A stretch of 10,765 nt of DNA from an uncultured Clostridia bacterium (GTDB taxonomy: Bacteria; Bacillota; Clostridia; Oscillospirales; Oscillospiraceae). A model generated the notes under the pieces. The model worked only from the letters and a program-made list of their open reading frames with translations. It ran no database searches and was not told the DNA's origin. Each line of letters starts with the position of its first letter. The stretch's first letter is position 1. The position numbers and the translations under genes were made by a program. This document shows positions 1 to 6,021 of the stretch, in pieces. The stretch covers positions 1-10,765 of the forward strand of contig CALEQS010000170.1 in NCBI GenBank assembly GCA_937907975.1, given 5' to 3'.

Positions 1-1
1 A

Positions 2-76
2 CAGTATGCCAAGTCCGCCGGACATACCACCATTGAGAGCGTTGCCGCTCCTGTTCAGGAGACGGCAGAATCATAA
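2..76 (+). CDS. C-terminal end of an upstream gene (partial, unidentified)
   Basis: The frame beginning at base 2 is open from the window edge and ends at TAA (74-76). It gives a 24-residue tail rich in Ala, Thr, Glu and Ser that ends APVQETAES. A hairpin terminator begins about 10 bases after the stop, which supports this as the true end of a gene. Too little is visible to name a family. A second frame (from base 3) also stays open until base 86, but its Pro/Arg-rich composition looks less like a protein end. Confidence 0.42.
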   Translation, partial: QYAKSAGHTTIESVAAPVQETAES

Positions 77-86
77 GACCAATTAA

Positions 87-122
87 GGGCACCGCAGATA
101 ATTTGTCTGCGGTGCTCTTGAT
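87..122 (+). terminator. Intrinsic terminator after the upstream gene
   Basis: GCACCGCAGA (89-98) pairs perfectly with TCTGCGGTGC (106-115) around a 7-base loop. Bases 87-88 can extend the stem with a G-C and a G-T pair. The following tract (CTTGATTTAT) is only moderately T-rich, so termination may be less efficient than at the two later terminators. It sits 10 bases after the TAA of the partial gene. Confidence 0.7.
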
Positions 123-170
123 TTATGCTCGGATAGAAGCGGTCTGAGCAGTGACAGTCCTTATAGCCAC

Positions 171-197
171 TGGAAATTTTATCACTTGTTGTATAAA
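171..197 (+). promoter_or_regulatory. Possible promoter of the DUF6512 gene
   Basis: TATAAA (192-197) is a fair -10 hexamer about 55 bases before the start codon. The best upstream partner is TGGAAA (171-176), a weak -35 at a short 15-base spacing. A promoter is expected here because a terminator lies upstream and the gene is alone, but the exact hexamers are uncertain. Nothing else was recognised between 123 and 238. Confidence 0.3.
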
Positions 198-252
198 CTA
201 GCTGTGTGCGCCATATCATGTCCTAAGAAGGCTATGGGAAGGAGCGCACAAC

Positions 253-762
253 ATGAAACGGGAAACGATACGGCCGCTGATCTATTTTGTTTTGACGGCG
301 CTGGTGGGCACGGGAGTACACTTTTTATATGACTGGTCGCCCAATGTGCTGTTTGCCATGCTCTCGCCGGTGCGGGAGAGCGTGTGGGAGCACGGCAAGC
401 TGATCTTCTGGCCCATGCTGACGGCACTGCTCGTCTATACAAGAAAAGACAAAGAAAAGCGCGGGGGCTGGTATCTGGGCCTGCTGGTCGCACAGGGCCT
501 GCTGCTCCTCTTTGGCTGGGTCTATCATATCCGCATGGAGCAGATGAGTCTGCCGGTGGACATCGCTGCGTTTGTGATCATTCTGGGGCTGGGTTTCCTG
601 ACGGCGCTCTGGGTCCCGGTGCCGCCGCGCTGGAAAAGCCCGCTTCTGTTTGGTGTGGGTGTGTTCGCAATATTGACCGTCGTTTTTTCGTTCTGGCAGC
701 CGGACGGACTGCTCTTTGCCGATCTGGAGCTTGCTGATGCACTGGCTGTCCTGCCCTGTTGA
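253..762 (+). CDS. DUF6512-family integral membrane protein
   Basis: A 169-residue membrane protein with about five hydrophobic segments (roughly residues 8-25, 49-63, 73-92, 102-122 and 128-147). A short basic loop (KDKEKR, 65-70) probably faces the cytoplasm. The N-terminal signature, HFLYDW at 23-28 and SPVRESVWEHGKL at 38-50, is what I recognise as the DUF6512 family of Firmicutes, whose function is unknown. The start is set by AAGGAG (239-244), 8 bases before ATG. The gene is monocistronic, with terminators on both sides. The C-terminal tail after residue 150 (LFADLELADALAVLPC) seems less conserved-looking than the rest. Family assignment is from memory of the motif; no activity or substrate can be proposed. 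Confidence 0.8.
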   Translation: MKRETIRPLIYFVLTALVGTGVHFLYDWSPNVLFAMLSPVRESVWEHGKLIFWPMLTALLVYTRKDKEKRGGWYLGLLVAQGLLLLFGWVYHIRMEQMSLPVDIAAFVIILGLGFLTALWVPVPPRWKSPLLFGVGVFAILTVVFSFWQPDGLLFADLELADALAVLPC

Positions 763-771
763 ACCCTATGG

Positions 772-808
772 ATGCAGATCCGGGTGTCCACCCGGATCTG
801 CATTTTTT
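772..808 (+). terminator. Strong intrinsic terminator of the DUF6512 gene
   Basis: A perfect 14-bp stem pairs 772-785 (ATGCAGATCCGGGT) with 790-803 (ACCCGGATCTGCAT) around the 4-base loop GTCC. It runs directly into a T tract (803-808). It starts 10 bases after the TGA and separates this gene from the next promoter. Confidence 0.92.
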
Positions 809-810
809 AG

Positions 811-839
811 TTGCGAATCCTGCAAAATAGAACCATAAT
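811..839 (+). promoter_or_regulatory. Sigma-A-type promoter of the TAXI-gltS operon
   Basis: TTGCGA (811-816, 4 of 6 to the -35 consensus) and CATAAT (834-839, 5 of 6 to the -10 consensus) are separated by an ideal 17 bases. They lie just after the preceding terminator and about 38 bases upstream of the GTG start. The leader (about 845-876) is short and AT-rich, with no riboswitch-like folding seen. Confidence 0.62.
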
Positions 840-876
840 AAATTGGATTATTTTTAGAAAGAAAGAGTGAACCCCT

Positions 877-1848
877 GTGAAGAAATGGAAATGGATCGCC
901 GCAATGGTGCTGGCCGCGCTCTGCCTTGCTCTCTGCGCCGGCTGCGGCAGCCGCCGCTCGGAGCTGCGCTTTGGCTCTGGCGGCACCGGCGGCAATTATT
1001 ATGCCTACGCCAATGCGCTGGGCCAGCTTTTGGAGGACCAGTCCGACAAACTGCGCGTGGATGTGAAGGCAACGACAGGCAGTGCCGCCAATCTGCGTCT
1101 GCTGAGTGAAAACTTTCTCCAGCTGGGCATTGCCCAGAGCGACACCCTGCTGGATGCCGCCAACGGTGACGGCGTGTTTGCCGGCCAGCCGCTGAAGGGA
1201 TACAGTGCCGTGGCAGGACTTTTTATGGAAGAGTGCCAGCTGGTAGTCGCGGCGGACTCCGACATTTATTCCGTCAGTGATCTTTATGGAAAACGGGTGT
1301 CTCTGGGCGAAGAGGACTCCGGCGTGGTACGCAATGCAGAAGAGATCCTGCGCAGCGGCAGCTTGACGCCGGAACTGGTCGAAGCCAACTACCTCTCCTT
1401 TACGGACTCTGCCGCTGCACTGAAAAACGGTGAATTGGATGCCTTTTTCTGTACGGCCAGTGCCCCTACCACCGCAGTGGCTGAACTGGCCCGGGAGTGT
1501 GACATCCGCGTGATCTCGCTGGACGAGCAGTCCATCGAGGGCCTCATGCGGCTCTATCCCTGCTATACCCGCTGCGTGATCCCGGCGGGCACCTATCAGG
1601 GACAGGATGAGGACGTGACAACGGTGGGGGTCAAGGCCGTCCTGGTGGCCAGTGATGAGCTGCCCGCCGCCACGGTGTCCAACCTGCTGGAGACGCTCTT
1701 TGACAACGCCGACCAGATGCAGTACAGCACCGGGGCCAATGCCCGGCCTGATCTGGAGTTTGCCGCGCAGAATATTCCGATCGCCTTCCACTCAGGGGCG
1801 GAGCAGTTCTATGCCGCCCGGAATATTGACACAGGGGATGGGGCGTAA
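877..1848 (+). CDS. TAXI-family TRAP-type solute-binding lipoprotein
   Basis: A 323-residue extracytoplasmic binding protein. It opens with a lipoprotein signal: basic MKKWKWI, a hydrophobic core (7-20) and a lipobox-like CAGC with Cys23 as the lipidation site. The Cys at -3 instead of Leu/Val is atypical. TAXI hallmarks follow in order: GTGGNYY (36-42), TTGSAANLRLL (66-76), QLGIAQSD (82-89), DLYGKRVSLG (135-144) and a C-terminal HSGAEQFYAARNI (305-317). TAXI proteins normally capture organic acids or amino acids such as glutamate for TRAP transporters. No TRAP membrane subunit is present here. Instead gltS begins 3 bases after the stop, so glutamate or a related dicarboxylate is the inferred ligand. 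The GTG start is supported by GAAAGAG (861-867), 9 bases upstream, and by the clean signal peptide. Length is typical for the family. Confidence 0.88.
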   Translation: MKKWKWIAAMVLAALCLALCAGCGSRRSELRFGSGGTGGNYYAYANALGQLLEDQSDKLRVDVKATTGSAANLRLLSENFLQLGIAQSDTLLDAANGDGVFAGQPLKGYSAVAGLFMEECQLVVAADSDIYSVSDLYGKRVSLGEEDSGVVRNAEEILRSGSLTPELVEANYLSFTDSAAALKNGELDAFFCTASAPTTAVAELARECDIRVISLDEQSIEGLMRLYPCYTRCVIPAGTYQGQDEDVTTVGVKAVLVASDELPAATVSNLLETLFDNADQMQYSTGANARPDLEFAAQNIPIAFHSGAEQFYAARNIDTGDGA

Positions 1849-1851
1849 GGT

Positions 1852-3042
1852 ATGAAGATCATTTCGCTGGATATGTACCAGACGCTGGCGCTGGCGGTCG
1901 CCGTACTGTTTCTGGGTGCGTTTATGAAAAAGAAGATCCATGTGCTGGAGAAGTTCTGCATCCCCGCCCCGGTGGTGGGCGGCCTTGTGTTCGCCGTCCT
2001 GTCCTGTGTGCTCTACGCGCTGGGCATTGTGGAATTTAATTTTGACGAGACGCTCAAGACGGTCTGCATGGTCATGTTTTTCACTTCCGTCGGTTTTCAG
2101 GCCAACCTGCAGGTGCTCAAGAGCGGCGGCCTGAGTCTGCTGATCTTTCTCATGTGCGGCATCTCCCTGATCGTCATGCAGAATCTGGCCTCGGTAGGAC
2201 TGGCCAAGCTGATGGGACTCAACCCTCTGCTGGGCCTCTGTACCGGCTCCATCCCCATAGTGGGCGGACATGGCACTGCCGGAGCCTTCGGCCCGGTGCT
2301 GGAGGATCTGGGCGTCAGCGGTGCCCAAACGCTGTGTACAGCGGCGGCGACCTTTGGTTTGATCGCCGGTTCCCTGATGGGCGGCCCTCTCGGTCGCCGG
2401 CTGATCCTGAAGCACGATCTGCTCAAGACTGCTGTCTCTGAGGATGAGTCCGTGCTGGTGGAAGAGGAGAAGAAGCGCCGCCGCAGCGTCAGTATTTACG
2501 CTCCCGCGGCCTATCAGATCGCCATTGCCATGGGCCTGGGCACGCTGGTGTCCTGGGCGCTGTCGCTGACCGGTATGACCTTTCCAGTGTATATCGGTGC
2601 CATGATCGTAGCCGCATTCATGCGCAATATCAGCGAATACTCCGGTTTGTTCACCATCCATATGGGCGAGATCAACGACATCGGCGGCATCTGCCTGTCC
2701 CTGTTCCTCGGCATCGCCATGATCACATTGAAATTGTGGTAGCTGGCCTCGCTGGCACTGCCCCTCATTGTTCTGATGGTGGGTCAGGTGCTTTTGATGG
2801 CTGCATTTTCCTACTTTGTGGTGTATAATGTTATGGGCCGGGACTATGATGCGGCTGTCCTGAGTGCGGGTACCTGCGGTTTTGGCATGGGTGCGACGCC
2901 CAACGCCATGGCCAATATGCAGGCGTTGGTGGAGCGCTATGTCCCATCCGTCAAGGCCTATCTGCTGGTGCCCATTGTGGGCAGTATGTTTGCCGATTTT
3001 TTGAACAGTCTCTGTATCACATTTTTCATCAATCTGTTTTGA
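1852..3042 (+). pseudogene. gltS: GltS-type sodium/glutamate symporter with in-frame TAG at codon 297
   Basis: The frame encodes a GltS-family Na+/glutamate carrier of about 396 residues, the usual family length, if one TAG (2740-2742) is read through. Translation up to the TAG gives 296 residues; the frame then continues without shift for 99 codons to TGA (3040-3042). The first re-entrant-loop motif, GSIPIVGGHGTAGAF (132-146), is upstream of the stop. The second, GTCGFGMGATPNAMANM (340-356), is downstream, so a protein ending at the TAG would lack half of the inverted-repeat transport core. The break falls in LKLW*LASLALPL; from memory, E. coli GltS has LKLWELASLALP here, so one GAG-to-TAG change would explain it. 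Codon quality and motifs are intact after the stop, suggesting a very recent mutation, a sequencing error, or readthrough. Translation starts 3 bases after the TAXI gene (likely coupled; purine-rich GGGGATGGGG at 1834-1843). Confidence 0.85.
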
Positions 3043-3062
3043 CGAGAAAAGGAGCGCTTGAT

Positions 3063-3272
3063 ATGAAGCCGAAGAAGCCGAAAAAGCACAGATTTCACCT
3101 CAGCTTTGACAGTGAGAACCTGGCCTTTCCCGAGATCCATACCGGTACGGTGGATGAGTCCGCATCGGAAAATGCATCCTCTGATGCCCACCCTGAACAC
3201 GTTACCGTCCAGCTGGACAATGTGGCTGTGCCTGAGGTGCACATTACCGAGGACGAAAAACCGAAAAAATGA
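3063..3272 (+). CDS. Small 69-residue charged protein with internal repeat (unknown function)
   Basis: I do not recognise this protein. It has no signal peptide or membrane segment and is probably cytoplasmic. The N terminus is very basic (KPKKPKKHR, 2-10), the middle is acidic and Ser-rich (31-45), and the protein ends DEKPKK. Two copies of a short motif are visible: ENLAFPEIH (18-26) and DNVAVPEVH (52-60), i.e. [DE]-N-[LV]-A-x-P-E-[IV]-H, each preceded by a beta-like stretch (FHLSF; VTVQL). The start is set by AAAAGGAG (3047-3054), 8 bases before ATG; a TTG at 3039 in the same frame has no such site. It lies 20 bases after the end of gltS and directly before the operon terminator, so it is probably co-transcribed with the TAXI and gltS genes. 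A strong RBS and clean frame argue for real expression. Confidence 0.68.
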   Translation: MKPKKPKKHRFHLSFDSENLAFPEIHTGTVDESASENASSDAHPEHVTVQLDNVAVPEVHITEDEKPKK

Positions 3273-3275
3273 TGC

Positions 3276-3312
3276 GCTGGCGCGCCCTTTTTCAGGGTGC
3301 GCCGGCTTTTTT
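3276..3312 (+). terminator. Strong intrinsic terminator of the TAXI-gltS operon
   Basis: A 13-bp GC-rich stem pairs 3276-3288 (GCTGGCGCGCCCT) with 3294-3306 (AGGGTGCGCCGGC), with two G-T wobbles, around a TTTTC loop. It is followed at once by TTTTTT (3307-3312). A second GCCGGC at 3315-3320 could pair with the self-complementary GCCGGC at 3301-3306 and compete with the terminator arm. That may be incidental. Confidence 0.9.
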
Positions 3313-3324
3313 GCGCCGGCCGCA

Positions 3325-3353
3325 TTGACGGGCGGGCAGTGAGATGGTAAGAT
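3325..3353 (+). promoter_or_regulatory. Promoter of the methyltransferase-ecf-truA operon
   Basis: TTGACG (3325-3330, 5 of 6) and TAAGAT (3348-3353, 4 of 6) are 17 bases apart. TGG immediately precedes the -10, which fits an extended -10 TGn element. It begins only 12 bases after the T tract of the preceding terminator and about 40 bases before the ATG of the first gene. It probably drives the whole run to the cvpA-like gene, since no other intergenic gap before 9511 exceeds about 26 bases. Confidence 0.62.
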
Positions 3354-3392
3354 ATACAGGATTATGTCAATAAATAGTGGAGTAGTGTAGCT

Positions 3393-4277
3393 ATGTGGCT
3401 TGCAAACAATTGGAAAGATTATGAACTTCTGGACTGCGGACGCGGCGAAAAGCTGGAGCGCTGGGGCGATAAGATCCTGGTGCGCCCTGATCCGCAGGCC
3501 ATCTGGAACACCCCGCGCACGCTGCGGGAGTGGAAGGTGAACGACGGCCGTTACAGCCGCTCCAGCACCGGCGGCGGCCACTGGGACAAGCGCGGCCTGC
3601 CCCAGCACTGGACGGTCCGCTATGGCAGCCTGACCTTTCAGGTCGGCCCCATGAACTTCAAACACACCGGCCTCTTCCCGGAGCAGGCGGCCAACTGGGA
3701 CTTTGCCCAGGAGCAGATCGCCAACGCCGGGCGGGAGATCAATGTGCTGAACCTGTTCGCCTACACCGGCGGCGCGACAGTCGCCTGCGCGGCGGCAGGG
3801 GCCAAGGTGTGTCATGTGGATGCGGCTAAGGGCATGGTTGCCTGGGCAAAGGAGAACGCCCGCCTGTCCCACCTGAGTGACGCCCCGGTGCGCTGGATCG
3901 TGGACGACTGCGCCAAATTTGTGGAGCGGGAGATCCGTCGTGGCCGCCGCTATGACGCTCTTATCATGGATCCGCCCTCCTATGGCCGCGGCCCCTCCGG
4001 CGAGGTGTGGAAGCTGGAGGAGAATCTCTATCCCTTCCTGGAGCTGGTGGTCAAGGTGCTGAGCGATCAGCCCCTGTTCATCATCATCAATTCCTATACG
4101 ACTGGACTGGCCCCTTCTGTGCTGGGCTACCTGCTGGATACGCTGGTGACCCAGAAGTACGGCGGACATACCGAATGCCAGGAGCTGGGCCTTCCTGTGA
4201 CGGCCAGCGGACTGGCACTGCCCTGCGGCGCCACCGGCCGCTGGATGGCCGGTAAGGGCGGAAGAGGACGCAGATAA
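3393..4277 (+). CDS. Class I SAM-dependent methyltransferase, RlmI/RlmK-like (COG1092 type)
   Basis: A 294-residue cytoplasmic enzyme predicted to transfer methyl from S-adenosylmethionine, most likely to a base in rRNA. The Rossmann-fold SAM-binding motif I is NLFAYTGGAT (120-129). Strand 2 carries the acidic ribose-binding residue in CHVDAAKG (140-147). WIVDDCAKF (168-176) matches motif III. DPPSYGRGP (193-201) is the motif IV D-P-P-[SF]-[YF] seen in RlmI/RlmL-type enzymes. The fold is preceded by an N-terminal beta-rich region (about 1-100). No PUA domain is evident, unlike full-length RlmI. The C terminus is short and basic (GKGGRGRR), possibly aiding RNA contact. Start ATG has GTGGAG (3377-3382) about 10 bases upstream. 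Its TAA directly abuts the ATG of ecfA1, implying coupling. The exact substrate cannot be read from sequence. Confidence 0.85.
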   Translation: MWLANNWKDYELLDCGRGEKLERWGDKILVRPDPQAIWNTPRTLREWKVNDGRYSRSSTGGGHWDKRGLPQHWTVRYGSLTFQVGPMNFKHTGLFPEQAANWDFAQEQIANAGREINVLNLFAYTGGATVACAAAGAKVCHVDAAKGMVAWAKENARLSHLSDAPVRWIVDDCAKFVEREIRRGRRYDALIMDPPSYGRGPSGEVWKLEENLYPFLELVVKVLSDQPLFIIINSYTTGLAPSVLGYLLDTLVTQKYGGHTECQELGLPVTASGLALPCGATGRWMAGKGGRGRR

Positions 4278-5123
4278 ATGGCAGAGCAGATCATCAAAAC
4301 GGAAAACGTCAGCTTCGCCTATACCGGTGCAGAGGGTGTGGCTCCGCTGGTGCTGAACGGTGTCACACTGGACATCGAAGCCGGGAGCTTTGTAGCGGTG
4401 CTGGGCCACAATGGCTGCGGTAAGTCCACCCTCGCCAAGCATTTTAATGCCATCCTTCTGCCCAGCGGCGGCAAGGTGTATGTGGACGGCATGGATACCA
4501 CCGATGAGGATCGGACGCTGGATATCCGCCGCACGGTCGGCATGGTGTTCCAGAACCCGGATAACCAGATCGTGGCCTCCATTGTGGAGGAGGATGTGGC
4601 CTTTGCCCCGGAGAATCTGGGCGTGGAGCCCGCGGAGATCCGCCGCCGGGTGGATGAGGCGCTGGCGGCAGTAGATATGTCCGACTACGCCCAGTACGCC
4701 CCTCATCTGCTCTCCGGAGGTCAGAAGCAGCGGGTGGCCATCGCTGGCGTCATAGCCATGCGGCCACGGTGCATCGTGCTGGACGAGCCCACCGCCATGC
4801 TGGATCCCATCGGCAGGGAAGAGGTCATCGACACCATACAGAAGCTGAACCGGGAGTTCGGTGTCACTGTGGTGCTCATCACCCATCATATGGATGAAGC
4901 CGCCCGGGCAGACCGGCTGATCGTGATGGATCACGGCCAGGTCATCGCCGACGGTGCGCCCAGGGTGGTCTTTCAGGATGTGGAGGGCCTGCGCAGTGTG
5001 GGCCTTACCGTGCCGGAGACAGTCGGCTTGCTCTATGAGCTGCGGCAGGCGGGACTCAATGTGCCGCTGGATGCCCTCTCTGTTGACGAGTGCGCTGAAG
5101 CCATTGCCAAGGCATTGAAGTAA
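4278..5123 (+). CDS. ecfA1: ECF transporter ATPase EcfA1
   Basis: A 281-residue ATP-binding subunit of the energy-coupling factor (ECF) transporter. It pairs with EcfA2 and binds EcfT on the cytoplasmic side of the membrane to power uptake of vitamins and trace nutrients. ABC motifs are complete: Walker A GHNGCGKST (43-51), Q-loop Gln92 in VFQNPDNQ, signature LSGGQ (145-149), Walker B CIVLDE (165-170) and switch His203 in ITHHMDE. FQNPDNQIVAS is typical of the EcfA1 (CbiO1) subtype. The C-terminal extension after residue 225 is usual for EcfA. It begins immediately after the methyltransferase stop (TAAATG), with GGAAGAGGA just upstream inside that gene. The order A1-A2-T-truA matches the classic Firmicutes group II arrangement. 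Confidence 0.95.
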   Translation: MAEQIIKTENVSFAYTGAEGVAPLVLNGVTLDIEAGSFVAVLGHNGCGKSTLAKHFNAILLPSGGKVYVDGMDTTDEDRTLDIRRTVGMVFQNPDNQIVASIVEEDVAFAPENLGVEPAEIRRRVDEALAAVDMSDYAQYAPHLLSGGQKQRVAIAGVIAMRPRCIVLDEPTAMLDPIGREEVIDTIQKLNREFGVTVVLITHHMDEAARADRLIVMDHGQVIADGAPRVVFQDVEGLRSVGLTVPETVGLLYELRQAGLNVPLDALSVDECAEAIAKALK

Positions 5124-5138
5124 CCATCAGACGAGATT

Positions 5139-5151
5139 GGAGAACCCATTG
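5139..5151 (+). promoter_or_regulatory. RBS deciding a TTG start for ecfA2
   Basis: GGAG (5139-5142) lies 6 bases before TTG 5149, good Shine-Dalgarno spacing. An in-frame TTG at 5137 overlaps this site and has only weak purine sequence upstream. TTG 5149 is therefore the more likely start, giving an N terminus of MEPIIETQKL. Confidence 0.55.
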
Positions 5152-6021
5152 GAACCGATCATTGAAACCCAGAAGCTGACCCACACCTACAGTGCGGGGA
5201 CGCCCTTTGAACATAAGGCGCTGGATGCAGTGGATTTTTATGCCCTTCCCGGAGAGGTCGTGGGCATCATCGGCCACACCGGCTCGGGCAAATCCACCCT
5301 GATCCAGCATTTGAACGGCCTTTTAAAACCCACCTCCGGCCAGATCCTCTTTCAGGGGAAAAATATCTGGGCGGAGCCAAAGAAGATCCGGGGGATCCGC
5401 TTTCAGGTGGGGCTGGTGTTCCAGTACCCGGAGTACCAGCTCTTTGAGGAGACGGTCTACAAGGACATTGCCTTCGGCCCGACCAATATGAAGCTGGATG
5501 CGGCGGAGATCGACCGGCGGATCCATGCCGCCGCTGATGCGGTGAATCTGTCGGAAGAAGTGCTCCAGAAATCTCCCTTTGAACTGTCAGGAGGACAGAA
5601 GCGCCGGGTGGCCATCGCCGGTGTGCTGGCCATGGAGCCTAAAGTGCTGATCCTTGATGAGCCCACCGCTGGCTTGGATCCCCGGGGCCGGGATGCCATT
5701 CTGGAGACAATCCACACGATCAACAAGACCCGGGGCACCACGATCATTCTGGTCTCCCACTCTATGGACGAAGTCGCCCGCATTGTGGACCGGCTCTATG
5801 TAGTCAACGATGGTAAGCTTCCCTTTGAGGGCACGCCCGGCGAGGTATTCGTCCACGGGGATGAACTGCGCCGGATCGGCCTGAATGTGCCGCAGGTCAC
5901 GCAGATCGCTCAGGCGCTGAACCGTCTGGGCGTGCCGGTGGATCCGGCGGTCTATACCATGGAGGACGCAGTGCGCTCTATCCTGGCTCTGCGCGGGAAG
6001 GGAGGCGGTGCGCCATGCTGA
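5149..6021 (+). CDS. ecfA2: ECF transporter ATPase EcfA2
   Basis: The second ATPase of the ECF module, 290 residues from TTG 5149 (294 from TTG 5137). Walker A is GHTGSGKST (42-50), Q-loop Gln92 is in VFQYPEYQLFE, the signature is LSGGQ (146-150), Walker B is VLILDE (166-171) and the switch His204 is in VSHSMDE. FQYPEYQLFEETV and the KDIAFGPTN that follows are characteristic of EcfA2 (CbiO2), distinguishing it from the EcfA1 upstream. All catalytic residues are present. It lies 25 bases after ecfA1 and overlaps ecfT by 7 bases (ATGCTGA), so expression of the two is probably translationally coupled. The heterodimer would couple ATP hydrolysis to toppling of S subunits encoded elsewhere. Confidence 0.95.
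   Translation: MEPIIETQKLTHTYSAGTPFEHKALDAVDFYALPGEVVGIIGHTGSGKSTLIQHLNGLLKPTSGQILFQGKNIWAEPKKIRGIRFQVGLVFQYPEYQLFEETVYKDIAFGPTNMKLDAAEIDRRIHAAADAVNLSEEVLQKSPFELSGGQKRRVAIAGVLAMEPKVLILDEPTAGLDPRGRDAILETIHTINKTRGTTIILVSHSMDEVARIVDRLYVVNDGKLPFEGTPGEVFVHGDELRRIGLNVPQVTQIAQALNRLGVPVDPAVYTMEDAVRSILALRGKGGGAPC

Noticed and set aside
719..775. Frameshift near the end of the DUF6512 gene
   Set aside because: Another frame after about 735 reads a segment ending PVEPYG that vaguely recalls the family's usual end. The visible frame is open, ends just before a strong terminator and gives a normal length, so evidence for a shift is too thin.
2740..2790. Pyrrolysine-type or general TAG reassignment
   Set aside because: No convincing stem-loop follows the TAG, and no other recognised gene in the window contains an in-frame TAG across more than 3,000 codons. 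None of the other visible genes ends in TAG either, so reassignment is not excluded, but a single event at a Glu codon is more simply a point mutation.
2776..3042. A separate 88-residue gene for the C-terminal part of gltS
   Set aside because: The ATG at 2776 has no ribosome binding site and lies mid-helix of a GltS protein whose frame continues unbroken from upstream. It is the distal part of the interrupted gene.
3039..3062. Upstream TTG start (3039) for the 69-residue protein
   Set aside because: It would overlap the gltS stop and has no Shine-Dalgarno site, whereas ATG 3063 has AAAAGGAG at ideal spacing.
2958..4934. A 658-codon open frame on the minus strand
   Set aside because: It lies opposite gltS, the small protein gene, the methyltransferase and ecfA1, which all have recognised motifs. 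Its His/Gly/Ala-rich sequence is the typical antisense shadow of GC-rich third positions. Similar long minus-strand frames at 766-1791, 6848-8035 and 9536-10759 are rejected for the same reason.
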